Positions 18,414-27,503 of a DNA stretch of 64,000 nt are shown piece after piece; the stretch's first letter is position 1, and every line of letters begins with the position of its first letter. A program made the position numbers and the translations under genes. The DNA comes from DAIOEK01 sp963708715. GTDB lineage: Bacteria; Chloroflexota; Anaerolineae; Anaerolineales; Anaerolineaceae. The stretch covers positions 372,001-436,000 of the forward strand of contig CAVPSU010000002.1 in NCBI GenBank assembly GCA_963708715.1, in the 5' to 3' direction. The notes under the pieces were generated by a model. The model ran no database searches. It saw only the letters and a program-made list of their open reading frames with translations, and had not been told where the DNA came from.

Positions 18414-18534
18414 TCCATTTTTGAACGCCAGGTGGATTTCTACGACCTTCCAGATTAAAAAATCGGGTATACTCAGATTTGCTTGTCTGAACGTCTTTAC
18501 ACCGAGTCTAATTTACCCTAATCAAAGGTGAAAT

Positions 18535-19827
18535 ATGAGCATAATCGAAGATATTGTCGGTCGCGAAGTCCTGGATTCTCGCGGCAATCCCACTGTCGAA
18601 GTGGAAGTGTATCTGGAAGATGGCAGCTTTGGATCAGCCATCGTTCCATCTGGCGCCTCTACCGGTATCCACGAAGCATTGGAACTTCGGGATGGGGACA
18701 AAACCCGGTATAACGGCAAAGGCGTCCTCACTGCGGTGGAAAATGTCAATACAACCATCGCTGAAGAATTATTTGGGTGGGATGCCACTGAACAAAAAGC
18801 GATCGACGAAGCCCTTCTCGAGTTGGATGGGACTCCGAATAAATCCAAGTTGGGGGCTAATGCCATCCTGGGGACTTCACTGGCAGTCGCAAAAGCTGCC
18901 GCCGAATCGATTGGTTTGCCTTTGTACCGCTACATTGGTGGCGTGTACGCTCACGTTATTCCTGTCCCGATGATGAACATTCTCAATGGTGGTGCCCATA
19001 CTAACTGGCAGTCTACTGATGCCCAGGAATTTATGGTGATGCCTCTTGGTGCGCCAACTTTCGCTGAAGGATTACGTTGGGGTGCTGAGATCTATCACGC
19101 CCTCAAGACCGTATTAAAATCACATGGTTACATAACCCTGGTTGGGGACGAAGGTGGATACGCACCGGCTCTCAAAGCTAATGTAGAAGCGATCGAACTG
19201 ATCCTGGAAGCCATCACCAAAGCCGGCTATAAACCGGGTGAACAGGTATGTATCGCACTCGACCCGGCTGCGTCCGAACTCTACGATGAAGAAACCAAGA
19301 AATACAATCTTCGCAAAGAAGGAAAGATGCTTTCCAGCGATGATATGGTTAAATTCTGGACAAACTGGATCGATCAATATCCGATCGTCTCGATCGAAGA
19401 CGGATTTGCACAGGATGATTGGAACGGTTGGATCAACTTTACCGCATCCGTTGGGGACCGCCTTCAGGTTGTAGGCGATGATCTGCTAGTCACTAATCCA
19501 TCTCGCGTGCGTAAAGGGATCGCTGAAAAAGCCTGTAACGCGCTGCTTGTCAAATTGAACCAGATCGGTACCCTGACCGAGACCATTGAAGCAGTTGAGA
19601 TGTGCCATCGCAATGGTTGGCGCGCGGTCACATCCCATCGCTCCGGTGAATCAGAAGACTCCACCATCGCGGATCTGGCTGTCGCGTTGAATATGGGACA
19701 GATCAAGACCGGGGCTCCTGCCCGTTCTGATCGGGTTGCCAAATATAACCAACTTCTCCGTCTCGAGGAATCACTCGGTGATACTGCAAAATACGCGGGC
19801 TGGTCCGCACTGGCTCAACGAAAGTAA
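18535..19827 (+). CDS. eno: Enolase
   Basis: Enolase interconverts 2-phosphoglycerate and phosphoenolpyruvate in glycolysis. The 430-residue protein shows VLDSRGNPTVEVEV, PSGASTGIHEALELRD, the metal ligands in LALDPAASE-type and SIEDGFAQDDW segments, LLVKLNQIGTLTET with the catalytic Lys, and SHRSGESED. The start at ATG 18535 follows an AAAGGTG box; a TATACT box lies about 60 nt upstream. The other glycolytic genes of the window are 14-20 kb away. Confidence 0.97.
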   Translation: MSIIEDIVGREVLDSRGNPTVEVEVYLEDGSFGSAIVPSGASTGIHEALELRDGDKTRYNGKGVLTAVENVNTTIAEELFGWDATEQKAIDEALLELDGTPNKSKLGANAILGTSLAVAKAAAESIGLPLYRYIGGVYAHVIPVPMMNILNGGAHTNWQSTDAQEFMVMPLGAPTFAEGLRWGAEIYHALKTVLKSHGYITLVGDEGGYAPALKANVEAIELILEAITKAGYKPGEQVCIALDPAASELYDEETKKYNLRKEGKMLSSDDMVKFWTNWIDQYPIVSIEDGFAQDDWNGWINFTASVGDRLQVVGDDLLVTNPSRVRKGIAEKACNALLVKLNQIGTLTETIEAVEMCHRNGWRAVTSHRSGESEDSTIADLAVALNMGQIKTGAPARSDRVAKYNQLLRLEESLGDTAKYAGWSALAQRK

Positions 19828-19845
19828 TTAGTTTTACCCACAAAG

Positions 19846-19872
19846 AGCTCATTCAATCGAATGAGCTTTTTT
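19846..19872 (+). terminator. Rho-independent terminator after eno
   Basis: A 9-bp stem AGCTCATTC/GAATGAGCT with an AATC loop followed by a T tract. It lies between the convergent eno and alpha-galactosidase genes. Confidence 0.88.
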
Positions 19873-19886
19873 GATTCACTTTTTCG

Positions 19887-22214
19887 TCAAGAATGGATTT
19901 GTATATTGGTCCGATCCTTCAGCTGGAGATCGATACGATAATGATTGGCGGTCAATTTCTGTATAGGGTTTTCAAGACTTTGAATTTTCGTTATTTGTGG
20001 TGTAAATGGCAGAAAGAGTTCGCAATATCCAGATAAATGGGTGGGAAGATCAATGTCGAAGGAGAGATGCCCCTCAGAGTAATTCCATTGCGAGACTTCC
20101 AGCCCCTGAGAAATATGCAGGTTGCTGCCAGCATAGATTGGAACATCGGGTGTAAATTTTCGGGCGGCTAACAGGACGGTTCCGTGCGGTGGGACATTCA
20201 CCTCAAATGCACCACCTTCTGAAACCAGGACTTTCTCTTTCCAGAAAGAGCGCAGAATCCAACGTCCGCTGGATGGAAGTCTAAAATCAGATAGATGTAG
20301 GGACCGTTTGATCGGTCGCTTATCCCAATTGGTATACCCAAGCAAATGCCAGCAACCGGTCGCGTTTTCGAGATCCAATCGCGTCAGATGCGGGTGAAGT
20401 TCATCAGCCCAGTCTATCACCATGGGTCGTTTGCCAATGGCTGGCAATAGCACCTGCGCGATCCGCAGGCGGTAGCGGCTGACCTCATCCATATTGTCAG
20501 AGATCAGCATCAACCCACCGCTCAGTGCAATGATCGATGCCATACTCTGAATTTCGGTCAATGTCAGACGACTCGATTCTCGGATCAGCAAACAATCCGG
20601 ATCGTTTTGCCACCAGCGGTTATGCAGCATCGACCGGGTAAGCACATTTTGCATCGCATTCTTCGCAGATGGGATATCCGGTTCGTTAGGGAACAATAGC
20701 TCTAGCCCAAAATACCTGGGCTCCCAGTCAGGGGCGACATCCGTGCCAATTCGCATCCCGTCCACCAAACCGAGCATCGGTCCCAACGGGGCGCCGCACC
20801 CTAAAAGATAGGTTTGAGGTCCGGCTTCTTGCCGGATCAATTCCATTCCAAGACGGAGTGCCTGAGCCCTGGTGCAGGTGGGATCATATCTGTGGCTATC
20901 CAATGCTCCAGCATAAAGGAAATCCAGTTTTAGATAGGTATATCCCCATTGATGCACTGCGGTCCGGATGACAGCTCTTAGATATTCCTGCACCTGCGGA
21001 TTTGTCAGGTCCAATCCAGCGCAAAAGCGGTTCCAGTTCCAACCTGCATTGATGGGTTTTCCATTCAGGTCCCGCAAGATCCAATCTGGATGATCTCTGA
21101 AAATGGAGGAGGAAGGATGAACAATGAAAGGCGCCATCCATAATCCAGGTTGATACCCATTTTCTTTTATTTCAGATGCAAGTAAATCCATCTGACCGGC
21201 AAACCGCTGCCGGGGGGTTAACCAGTCTCCAACCGCTTTTTGATAACCATCATCAATTTGGATCAAGTTAATGGGAAGATCATTTTTCTTCTCTGACAAT
21301 ATCTCCAGATTATTTCGGATGATCTCGGCTGAGATACGGGTGAAATAATAGTACCAGGAGCACCAACCAACAGGTGTGTGGTCAGGAATTTTTACTTCAT
21401 TTGCTTCAGCAACCAGCTCGAGGTAAGATTTTAATGGATCGGGATCATTGAGATCCAGGAATTGTAATAATAGCCAATCGGTGTTGATCGATCCACCGGC
21501 TGGAATTTCGGTCAGATCCCCCGCAGCCAGGATCTGAATTACCGGTATCTTACCTGGTTGCATCATAATATGACCAAAATGGTTCTTTTGACTTATGAAT
21601 CCAGCCAGCAAACCGGTTCGGTTTGTACGATCCAGTAGGACACCGAACTGATCGCTGGCGAAAGCACCAGCTTTGTTTGACTGGGGCGATGCCGCATCAT
21701 AAAGCTTGGGACCTTGAAACCGCTTAAGCCTGGATTGAATCATTTTCTGCCGGGCTGGGTAGGTGCCTGAATAACTCCAGGATTGCCAACCATTCACATA
21801 ACATCCCAGATCAAGGTTTTCATTTCCGGTAATAAAGGATGGAAACGAATCGATGGATGTGATCTGGATATTTTCCTGTCGAATAGGCTCGGTGGAATGA
21901 TTTGTTATGTTTACTTTGATTCCCACAAACGGGAGTATGTGGCTGATCAGGACCTGAAATTCAAATCCGAGCGATTCAGAGTATGTTTCCTCGAAATGCA
22001 GGATGTCTACTTTCCCAAATAATGACGAAACCTCAGATGGCATGATCCGGGGCTGATTGAACGTGTTTTCTACTTTGAGTTCTTGAGTTTTTGCTCGGTA
22101 GTGGAATGATGGGGGATGGATAATGATTTGTTCGACAGGATTTCTGACCGTAGAGATTTTTATTTCGTGACCCGATTCGATGCTGGCTGTGAGATAATCT
22201 GTAACGACACGCAT
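19887..22214 (-). CDS. Alpha-galactosidase-like GH36 glycoside hydrolase
   Basis: A 775-residue retaining glycosidase. The N-terminal beta-sandwich domain is followed by the (beta/alpha)8 barrel with GWCSWYYYF, LIQIDDGYQKAVGDWL, the nucleophile Asp in YLKLDFLYAGAL and the acid/base Asp in GMRIGTDVAPDW, then a C-terminal beta domain. This set is typical of GH36, which releases alpha-galactose from raffinose-family sugars or galactomannan. No signal peptide is visible, so it is cytoplasmic. It stands alone without transport genes nearby. Confidence 0.9.
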   Translation of the reverse strand: MRVVTDYLTASIESGHEIKISTVRNPVEQIIIHPPSFHYRAKTQELKVENTFNQPRIMPSEVSSLFGKVDILHFEETYSESLGFEFQVLISHILPFVGIKVNITNHSTEPIRQENIQITSIDSFPSFITGNENLDLGCYVNGWQSWSYSGTYPARQKMIQSRLKRFQGPKLYDAASPQSNKAGAFASDQFGVLLDRTNRTGLLAGFISQKNHFGHIMMQPGKIPVIQILAAGDLTEIPAGGSINTDWLLLQFLDLNDPDPLKSYLELVAEANEVKIPDHTPVGWCSWYYYFTRISAEIIRNNLEILSEKKNDLPINLIQIDDGYQKAVGDWLTPRQRFAGQMDLLASEIKENGYQPGLWMAPFIVHPSSSIFRDHPDWILRDLNGKPINAGWNWNRFCAGLDLTNPQVQEYLRAVIRTAVHQWGYTYLKLDFLYAGALDSHRYDPTCTRAQALRLGMELIRQEAGPQTYLLGCGAPLGPMLGLVDGMRIGTDVAPDWEPRYFGLELLFPNEPDIPSAKNAMQNVLTRSMLHNRWWQNDPDCLLIRESSRLTLTEIQSMASIIALSGGLMLISDNMDEVSRYRLRIAQVLLPAIGKRPMVIDWADELHPHLTRLDLENATGCWHLLGYTNWDKRPIKRSLHLSDFRLPSSGRWILRSFWKEKVLVSEGGAFEVNVPPHGTVLLAARKFTPDVPIYAGSNLHISQGLEVSQWNYSEGHLSFDIDLPTHLSGYCELFLPFTPQITKIQSLENPIQKLTANHYRIDLQLKDRTNIQIHS

Positions 22215-22353
22215 GATGCAAACTCCGAAGCGTTATTTGAATTATCACATCATATCACGATGTAATTAAAGGACAAAACCACGTCCGATAAGCTGCTCAG
22301 CCCAGAACGTGGATTTGAAAGGAGAATGCATATTTAATATAAGTTCCCAAGAT

Positions 22354-22377
22354 GAAAAAATCCTTTGAGCAGGATTA
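22354..22377 (-). terminator. Possible terminator of the prfA-prmC-tsaC operon
   Basis: On the minus strand AATCCT and AGGATT form a 6-bp stem followed by TTTTTTC, about 60 nt after the tsaC stop. The stem is short. Confidence 0.45.
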
Positions 22378-22433
22378 AGCCATGATGAGAATTCAGCCCA
22401 ACTTGAGTTTCTTTTCAGCTACGGGTAGCTCAA

Positions 22434-23054
22434 CTACAGACCCTGGTGCCAGATTGTTCGAATAATCGAAGCGCTGATCGGACCCTCCCGTAATATCACC
22501 GGTTCATCACCTGTACAATCTACCACTGTTGAAGATGAACCCCCGGGACATCTCCCACCATCGATTAAAAGCATGTCCGAATCACCCAATTGCGAGATCA
22601 CCTCTTCTGCAGTTACAGCACTTGGCTGGCCAGATAAGTTGGCGGAAGAAACTGCCATTGGACCACAGGCTCTTAATAAAGCTCGAGCAAATGAATGGTT
22701 TGGCATTCTGATGCCTACCGTCGGTAAGGCAGTTAGCTCTGGCGGAATGGATGGGTGTTTGGGGACAACCAATGTTAATGCTCCAGGCCAGTTACTTTCT
22801 GCGAGATGGATGGCGCCTTGAGATAAACCGGAAGTGATCTCCTCGATCTGGTCCAAATCTGCGAAAAGGATGGGGATTGCTTTACCTGGTTCACGCCCTT
22901 TGATCTCGTACAACCGTACTATACCCGGAGAGTTATATAGACCACATCCGAGCCCGTAAACTGTATCTGTGGGAAAAGCGATCAACCCCCCAGCACGGAC
23001 GTGCTCGATCGCCTGGTGCAAAGCAGCTGGTTTGTCATGCTTGATGACCAACAT
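22434..23054 (-). CDS. tsaC: L-threonylcarbamoyladenylate synthase (Sua5/YciO/YrdC)
   Basis: The enzyme makes threonylcarbamoyl-AMP from threonine, bicarbonate and ATP for t6A37 of ANN-decoding tRNAs. The 206-residue YrdC-domain protein shows AGGLIAFPTDTVYGLG, KGREPGKAIPIL, WPGALTLV and SSANLSGQPSA, and ends near SSTVVDCT. The length fits TsaC rather than the longer Sua5. It overlaps the end of prmC by 20 nt, supporting cotranscription. Confidence 0.93.
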   Translation of the reverse strand: MLVIKHDKPAALHQAIEHVRAGGLIAFPTDTVYGLGCGLYNSPGIVRLYEIKGREPGKAIPILFADLDQIEEITSGLSQGAIHLAESNWPGALTLVVPKHPSIPPELTALPTVGIRMPNHSFARALLRACGPMAVSSANLSGQPSAVTAEEVISQLGDSDMLLIDGGRCPGGSSSTVVDCTGDEPVILREGPISASIIRTIWHQGL

Positions 23055-23919
23055 GGTTATCGCCTCCTGTGATCATCATTATTCGGAGAAGTCCAGCCAG
23101 ATCCGGAATAATTCGGATATCAGTTTCGGGAAGACTATCCTTGATGATCATCGTTAATGCTTCCGATTGGCGGTACTCCATCTCCAGCAGGAGACAGAAA
23201 GGTGGAGACAACCTGGGGCTAACTTGCTGTAGTAATGCCCGGTAATAATCCAATCCATCCAGGCCGCCATCCAAAGCTATAATCGGTTCATACTGGGCAA
23301 CTTGCAGATTAATTAAATCTTCCCGCGGGATATAGGGCAGGTTCGCGCATAAAAAATGGATTTCAGTAGTGGGTATTGATTCCATCAGATTGGATTTTGT
23401 CAACTGAAGACGATCGGATAGTTTATGCCGATCGACGTTTATCTGAGCAACGGCTAAGGCTGCTTCCGATCTGTCCGCGGCGGTCATTTGTAAGCTTGGA
23501 TCATGCCAGGCTAACGAAATGGCGATGTTTCCTGAACCAGTGCCGATATCAAATCCCGTATGTATTTCCGGGTGGTTCGCTAACCAGTCTAATCCATGTT
23601 CAACCAATACTTCAGTTTCCGGTCGTGGAATCAATACATCTGGCGTAACATAAAAATCCAAACCATAAAATTCCCAGTGCTTCAAAATATACGGCAATGG
23701 AAAGCCGGATATTAATTGTTCCATTTTTTCTTCTAATCCGATCAGGGATGCCAAAGACATAATTTCATCCGGGTGGGATGCTAACCAGGTTGGATTGATG
23801 TTTAGGTGATCGGATAGTAAGACACGCACATCATTCAATGGCGTTTCGGTTATTCCTTGTAAACGGGTACTGTTCTCGCTGAGCCAATCCAAGATGGTCA
23901 CAGTTGACTCAGTCATCAT
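23035..23919 (-). CDS. prmC: Release factor glutamine methyltransferase
   Basis: PrmC methylates the glutamine of the GGQ motif in RF1 and RF2. The 294-residue protein has an N-terminal helical domain and a Rossmann methyltransferase domain with VLIPRPETEVLVE, GFDIGTGSGNIAISL and the catalytic NLPYIP motif (NPPY in most members, here NLPY). The start is one of two adjacent ATGs at 23919 or 23916, both inside the 3' end of prfA, so translation is coupled with its substrate gene. Confidence 0.94.
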   Translation of the reverse strand: MMTESTVTILDWLSENSTRLQGITETPLNDVRVLLSDHLNINPTWLASHPDEIMSLASLIGLEEKMEQLISGFPLPYILKHWEFYGLDFYVTPDVLIPRPETEVLVEHGLDWLANHPEIHTGFDIGTGSGNIAISLAWHDPSLQMTAADRSEAALAVAQINVDRHKLSDRLQLTKSNLMESIPTTEIHFLCANLPYIPREDLINLQVAQYEPIIALDGGLDGLDYYRALLQQVSPRLSPPFCLLLEMEYRQSEALTMIIKDSLPETDIRIIPDLAGLLRIMMITGGDNHVGHQA

Positions 23920-24979
23920 CCTCGTCACCCGCAGATAATCGTTCAGTCTCACTGCGCATGGATAGCTCATCGATAAATTTATCGAGATCGCCTTCCAACA
24001 CCCCAGCCAGGTTGTAGCTGGATAAGTTGATCCTATGGTCAGTGACCCTGGATTGTGGGTAATTATAGGTTCGGATCTTCTCAGATCGTTCTCCACTGCC
24101 AACCTGGGAACGACGAGTCACTTCCAGTTCTTGTTGACGCCGCAGTTGTTCCAATTCATATAATCGGGCTCGGAGAATGCTCATGGCACGTAATCGGTTC
24201 TGCAGTTGGGAACGTTCATCCTGGCAGGCGATCACGATCCCGGTTGGAAGATGCGTCAGTCGAACAGCGGTCGAGTTTTTCTGAACATTTTGTCCACCTG
24301 CTCCGGCAGATTTATAAATGTCAATGTGAATATCCGAATCGGGTATGCTGATCTCCACCTCATCCACTTCAGCCAGAACAACAACGGTGACTGTGGATGT
24401 GTGAATCCGACCCTGTGCTTCGGTCGCCGGGACCCGCTGAACCCGGTGGACGCCCGATTCAAATTTTAGTTTGGAATAAGCACCTTTTCCTTTGATCTGG
24501 AAGATGATCTCTTTATACCCCCCAATCCCAATCTCATTCTGGGAAAGGATCTCATATTTCCAGTTTAGGCGCTCTGCATAATGAATGTACATCCGGAATA
24601 AATCAGCAGCGAATAAAGCTGCCTCATCACCACCCGTGCCAGCTCGAACTTCGACGATGACGTTGCGGTCATCCCGCGGGTCCTTGGGAAGCAGCATTGT
24701 TTTCAACTCTGATTCAAGCAGCTCGATCTGTGGATTCAATTCTGACATTTCGGTTTCTGCCAATTGGCGTAATTCCCCATCGTCCACAAAAAGTAATTGC
24801 TCAGCTTCATCCTTTTTGGAAAGCGCTTGTCTATACGCTCTTGTTTTTTCAACAATCGCTTCCAGATCGGATCGTTCTTTTGCCAGCTCTGCCGCTTTTT
24901 GGTAGTCTTCTCCCACCTCATTCAACTGGCGGGTGAGCTCATCGTAGCGTTCTTCAATGTTGGTCAGTTTCTCAAGCAT
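23909..24979 (-). CDS. prfA: Peptide chain release factor 1
   Basis: RF1 ends translation at UAA and UAG. The 356-residue protein has an N-terminal coiled-coil domain, the GGQ motif within SAGAGGQNVQKNSTAVRLTH, and the RYNYPQ-equivalent TYNYPQSRVTDHRI. The first possible ATG is at 24985, but AAGG ends only 1 nt before it, while it is 7 nt from the second ATG at 24979, which I therefore chose. First gene of the prfA-prmC-tsaC operon; divergent from cydA. Confidence 0.96.
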   Translation of the reverse strand: MLEKLTNIEERYDELTRQLNEVGEDYQKAAELAKERSDLEAIVEKTRAYRQALSKKDEAEQLLFVDDGELRQLAETEMSELNPQIELLESELKTMLLPKDPRDDRNVIVEVRAGTGGDEAALFAADLFRMYIHYAERLNWKYEILSQNEIGIGGYKEIIFQIKGKGAYSKLKFESGVHRVQRVPATEAQGRIHTSTVTVVVLAEVDEVEISIPDSDIHIDIYKSAGAGGQNVQKNSTAVRLTHLPTGIVIACQDERSQLQNRLRAMSILRARLYELEQLRRQQELEVTRRSQVGSGERSEKIRTYNYPQSRVTDHRINLSSYNLAGVLEGDLDKFIDELSMRSETERLSAGDEDDD

Positions 24980-25097
24980 AAACATACCTTCAAGAAAGGT
25001 TTTACTAACCTTTCGGGATAAAAAACTTTTAAGATATACTCAATTTGGCTTTTTGGTACTTACCCCGACATCGTTGAGATTAATCAGGAGGGATTTT

Positions 25098-26471
25098 ATG
25101 AATGTTCTCGGTCTTGCTCAGTCCCAATTTTCCATCACCACAGTATATCACTTTTTCTTTGTCCCCCTGACCCTGGGATTATCCATCCTGGTCGCTATCA
25201 TGGAGACATTATATGTGAGGAGAGGAGACCTGATTTATAAACAAATGGCCCAATTTTGGGGGAAACTCTTCCTGATCAATTTTGCCATGGGCGTGGTTAC
25301 AGGTCTGGTCATGGAATTCCAATTCGGGATGAATTGGTCTGAATATTCGCGATTTGTGGGTGATATCTTTGGCGCCCCACTGGCAATCGAAGGTCTGACA
25401 GCTTTCTTCTTAGAATCCACGTTTATTGGAATCTGGATATTCGGGTGGGATAAGGTGCCCAAAGCAATCCATGCCCTCAGCATGTGGCTGGTCGCATTTG
25501 GAGCAACCTTATCAGCATTATGGATCCTCATAGCGAATTCTTTCATGCATTATCCGGTCGGTTATGTGATGGTAAATGGTCGCCCGGTCATGGATGATTT
25601 CTGGGCAATTATTTCCAATCCACATGTGTGGACCCAGTTTCCGCATACCGTTTTCTCTGGGTATACTACCGGTGCCTTCTTTGTAATGGGAATCTCTGTT
25701 TTTCATTTGCTAAAAAAATCCAATCCTGAATTTTTCAAGAAATCCTTCATGATCTCGACTATTTTTGGTCTGTTCGCCATAGTTGGATCCATTGGAATAG
25801 GGCATCAGCAGGCTCAGTTGATGGTCAAACAACAGCCCATGAAAATGGCAGCAGCCGAAATGTTGTGGGATTCTGAGAATCCTGCGGCACTCTCCGTATT
25901 CTCTGTCGCCAATTTGGACCAGAAGAAAAATATTGTTGATGTTCGGATTCCGGGCGCACTAAGCTTCTTATCATACAACCGGTTTACGGGTGAAGTGCTT
26001 GGAATGAACGATATCCAGACCATGTATGAACAGAAATATGGATCGGATAACTATATTCCACCTGTTTACGTATCGTATTGGTCTTTCCGGATAATGATCG
26101 CCGCAGGATTCTTGATGCTTTTCCTGGTGATTGTAGGTATCTGGCTCTGGAAATTTAAAAAATTCAACATCAAAAGTAAACTCTGGTATGGGTTGACTGC
26201 CGCAATCATTTTGCCCTATTTGGCAAACACCGCCGGCTGGCTCCTGACAGAGGTCGGACGCCAACCCTGGGTAGTCTATGGTCTATTACGAACAGCGGAC
26301 GCCGTCAGCCCGAACGTCACGGCTGCACAGCTCTTGACCACACTAATCGGTTTTACAGTTGTCTACGGCATTCTGATCGTGGTAGATGTCACTCTTCTTT
26401 ACAGGATCGCAAAAGCAGGACCGATCCCTGAATCAATTATCCAATCAAAAACTGTCGAAGCCGCAGCATAA
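25098..26471 (+). CDS. cydA: Cytochrome bd ubiquinol oxidase subunit I
   Basis: CydA carries the haems and quinol site of the bd-type oxidase that reduces oxygen to water in the membrane. The 457-residue protein begins with SQFSITTVYHFFFVPLTLG, which holds the haem b595/d-side His, and ends with the signature GWLLTEVGRQPWVVYGLLRT. The length and the region around SLSYNRFTGEVLG indicate the short Q-loop type. Start at ATG 25098 behind a perfect AGGAGG; a TATACT box lies about 55 nt upstream. Followed by cydB, cydD and cydC, a complete bd unit and a hint of life with low oxygen. Confidence 0.95.
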   Translation: MNVLGLAQSQFSITTVYHFFFVPLTLGLSILVAIMETLYVRRGDLIYKQMAQFWGKLFLINFAMGVVTGLVMEFQFGMNWSEYSRFVGDIFGAPLAIEGLTAFFLESTFIGIWIFGWDKVPKAIHALSMWLVAFGATLSALWILIANSFMHYPVGYVMVNGRPVMDDFWAIISNPHVWTQFPHTVFSGYTTGAFFVMGISVFHLLKKSNPEFFKKSFMISTIFGLFAIVGSIGIGHQQAQLMVKQQPMKMAAAEMLWDSENPAALSVFSVANLDQKKNIVDVRIPGALSFLSYNRFTGEVLGMNDIQTMYEQKYGSDNYIPPVYVSYWSFRIMIAAGFLMLFLVIVGIWLWKFKKFNIKSKLWYGLTAAIILPYLANTAGWLLTEVGRQPWVVYGLLRTADAVSPNVTAAQLLTTLIGFTVVYGILIVVDVTLLYRIAKAGPIPESIIQSKTVEAAA

Positions 26472-26482
26472 AGGAGAGGAAG

Positions 26483-27499
26483 ATGGATCTGAATATCATT
26501 TGGTTTATTCTAATCGCTGTCCTGTACACCGGTTTTTTTGTTCTGGAAGGATTTGATTTTGGGGTCGGAATATTGCTTCCATTCCTGAGCAAGACAGATG
26601 GTACGAGAAGGCTTATGTATAATGCCATCGGACCAACTTGGGACGCCAACGAAGTATGGTTGGTTCTGGCTGGAGGAGCAACTTTCGCTGCATTTCCGCA
26701 ATGGTATGCCACCCTCTTTTCAGGCTTCTATATACCCCTTTTTCTTGTATTGCTTGGTCTTATCCTCCGAGGGGTTTCCTTTGAATTCCGCGGAAAAATG
26801 GAAAGCCGAACCTGGCGATCTTTTTGGGATTACGCCATGTTTGGCGGGAGCATAATAGTTCCACTATTGATGGGAGTGGCATTCGCAAACATACTTCAGG
26901 GAGTCCCGATCGATGGAAAGATGAATTATTCGGGTGGATTTTGGAATCTCTTGAACCCCTTCGCCCTTCTTGGCGGACTTACATTTGTTGGATTAGCTAT
27001 CTTGCTGGGAGCACTCTTTCTAAAATTGAAAACCGGTGCGCCACTGAGCGACGAAGCGGAAAAAGCCATCCGTGCCGTATGGCTGCCAGCGCTGATCTTG
27101 ACTGGCGGATTTTGTGTATTTGCTGTGATCATCAAATCGGGAACGAACCAGCCCGTTACTGCCGGTATTATTGCAGCCGTGGTTGCGGTCTTTGCTCTGA
27201 TCAGTTCGATGATCGCTTTTCGATCAAATCGACAAGGTTGGTCTCTTGGATTAGGTATCGCCGCAATGGCTTCGATCTCTGCAACCATATTTGCACTCCT
27301 CTTCCCAAATGTAATGGTTTCAAGCACTGATCCGAGCTTTTCATTGACGATCTATACAGCAGCCTCTTCCGTAAAAACCCTGAATATCATGTCGATCGTG
27401 GTCTTGATCTTCCTTCCAATTGCTTTGGCGTATCAAGCCTATAATTATTGGATATTCCGAAAACGGATCACCACCAAGAGCAGCGAACTACACTACTAA
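26483..27499 (+). CDS. cydB: Cytochrome bd ubiquinol oxidase subunit II
   Basis: The 338-residue membrane partner of CydA with about eight or nine helices. The N-terminus FFVLEGFDFGVGILLPFL and IGPTWDANEVWLVLAGGATFAAFP are the standard CydB signatures. It begins 11 nt after cydA behind an AAGGAGAGG box and is followed after 4 nt by the cydD start. Confidence 0.95.
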   Translation: MDLNIIWFILIAVLYTGFFVLEGFDFGVGILLPFLSKTDGTRRLMYNAIGPTWDANEVWLVLAGGATFAAFPQWYATLFSGFYIPLFLVLLGLILRGVSFEFRGKMESRTWRSFWDYAMFGGSIIVPLLMGVAFANILQGVPIDGKMNYSGGFWNLLNPFALLGGLTFVGLAILLGALFLKLKTGAPLSDEAEKAIRAVWLPALILTGGFCVFAVIIKSGTNQPVTAGIIAAVVAVFALISSMIAFRSNRQGWSLGLGIAAMASISATIFALLFPNVMVSSTDPSFSLTIYTAASSVKTLNIMSIVVLIFLPIALAYQAYNYWIFRKRITTKSSELHY

Positions 27500-27503
27500 A
27501 CCT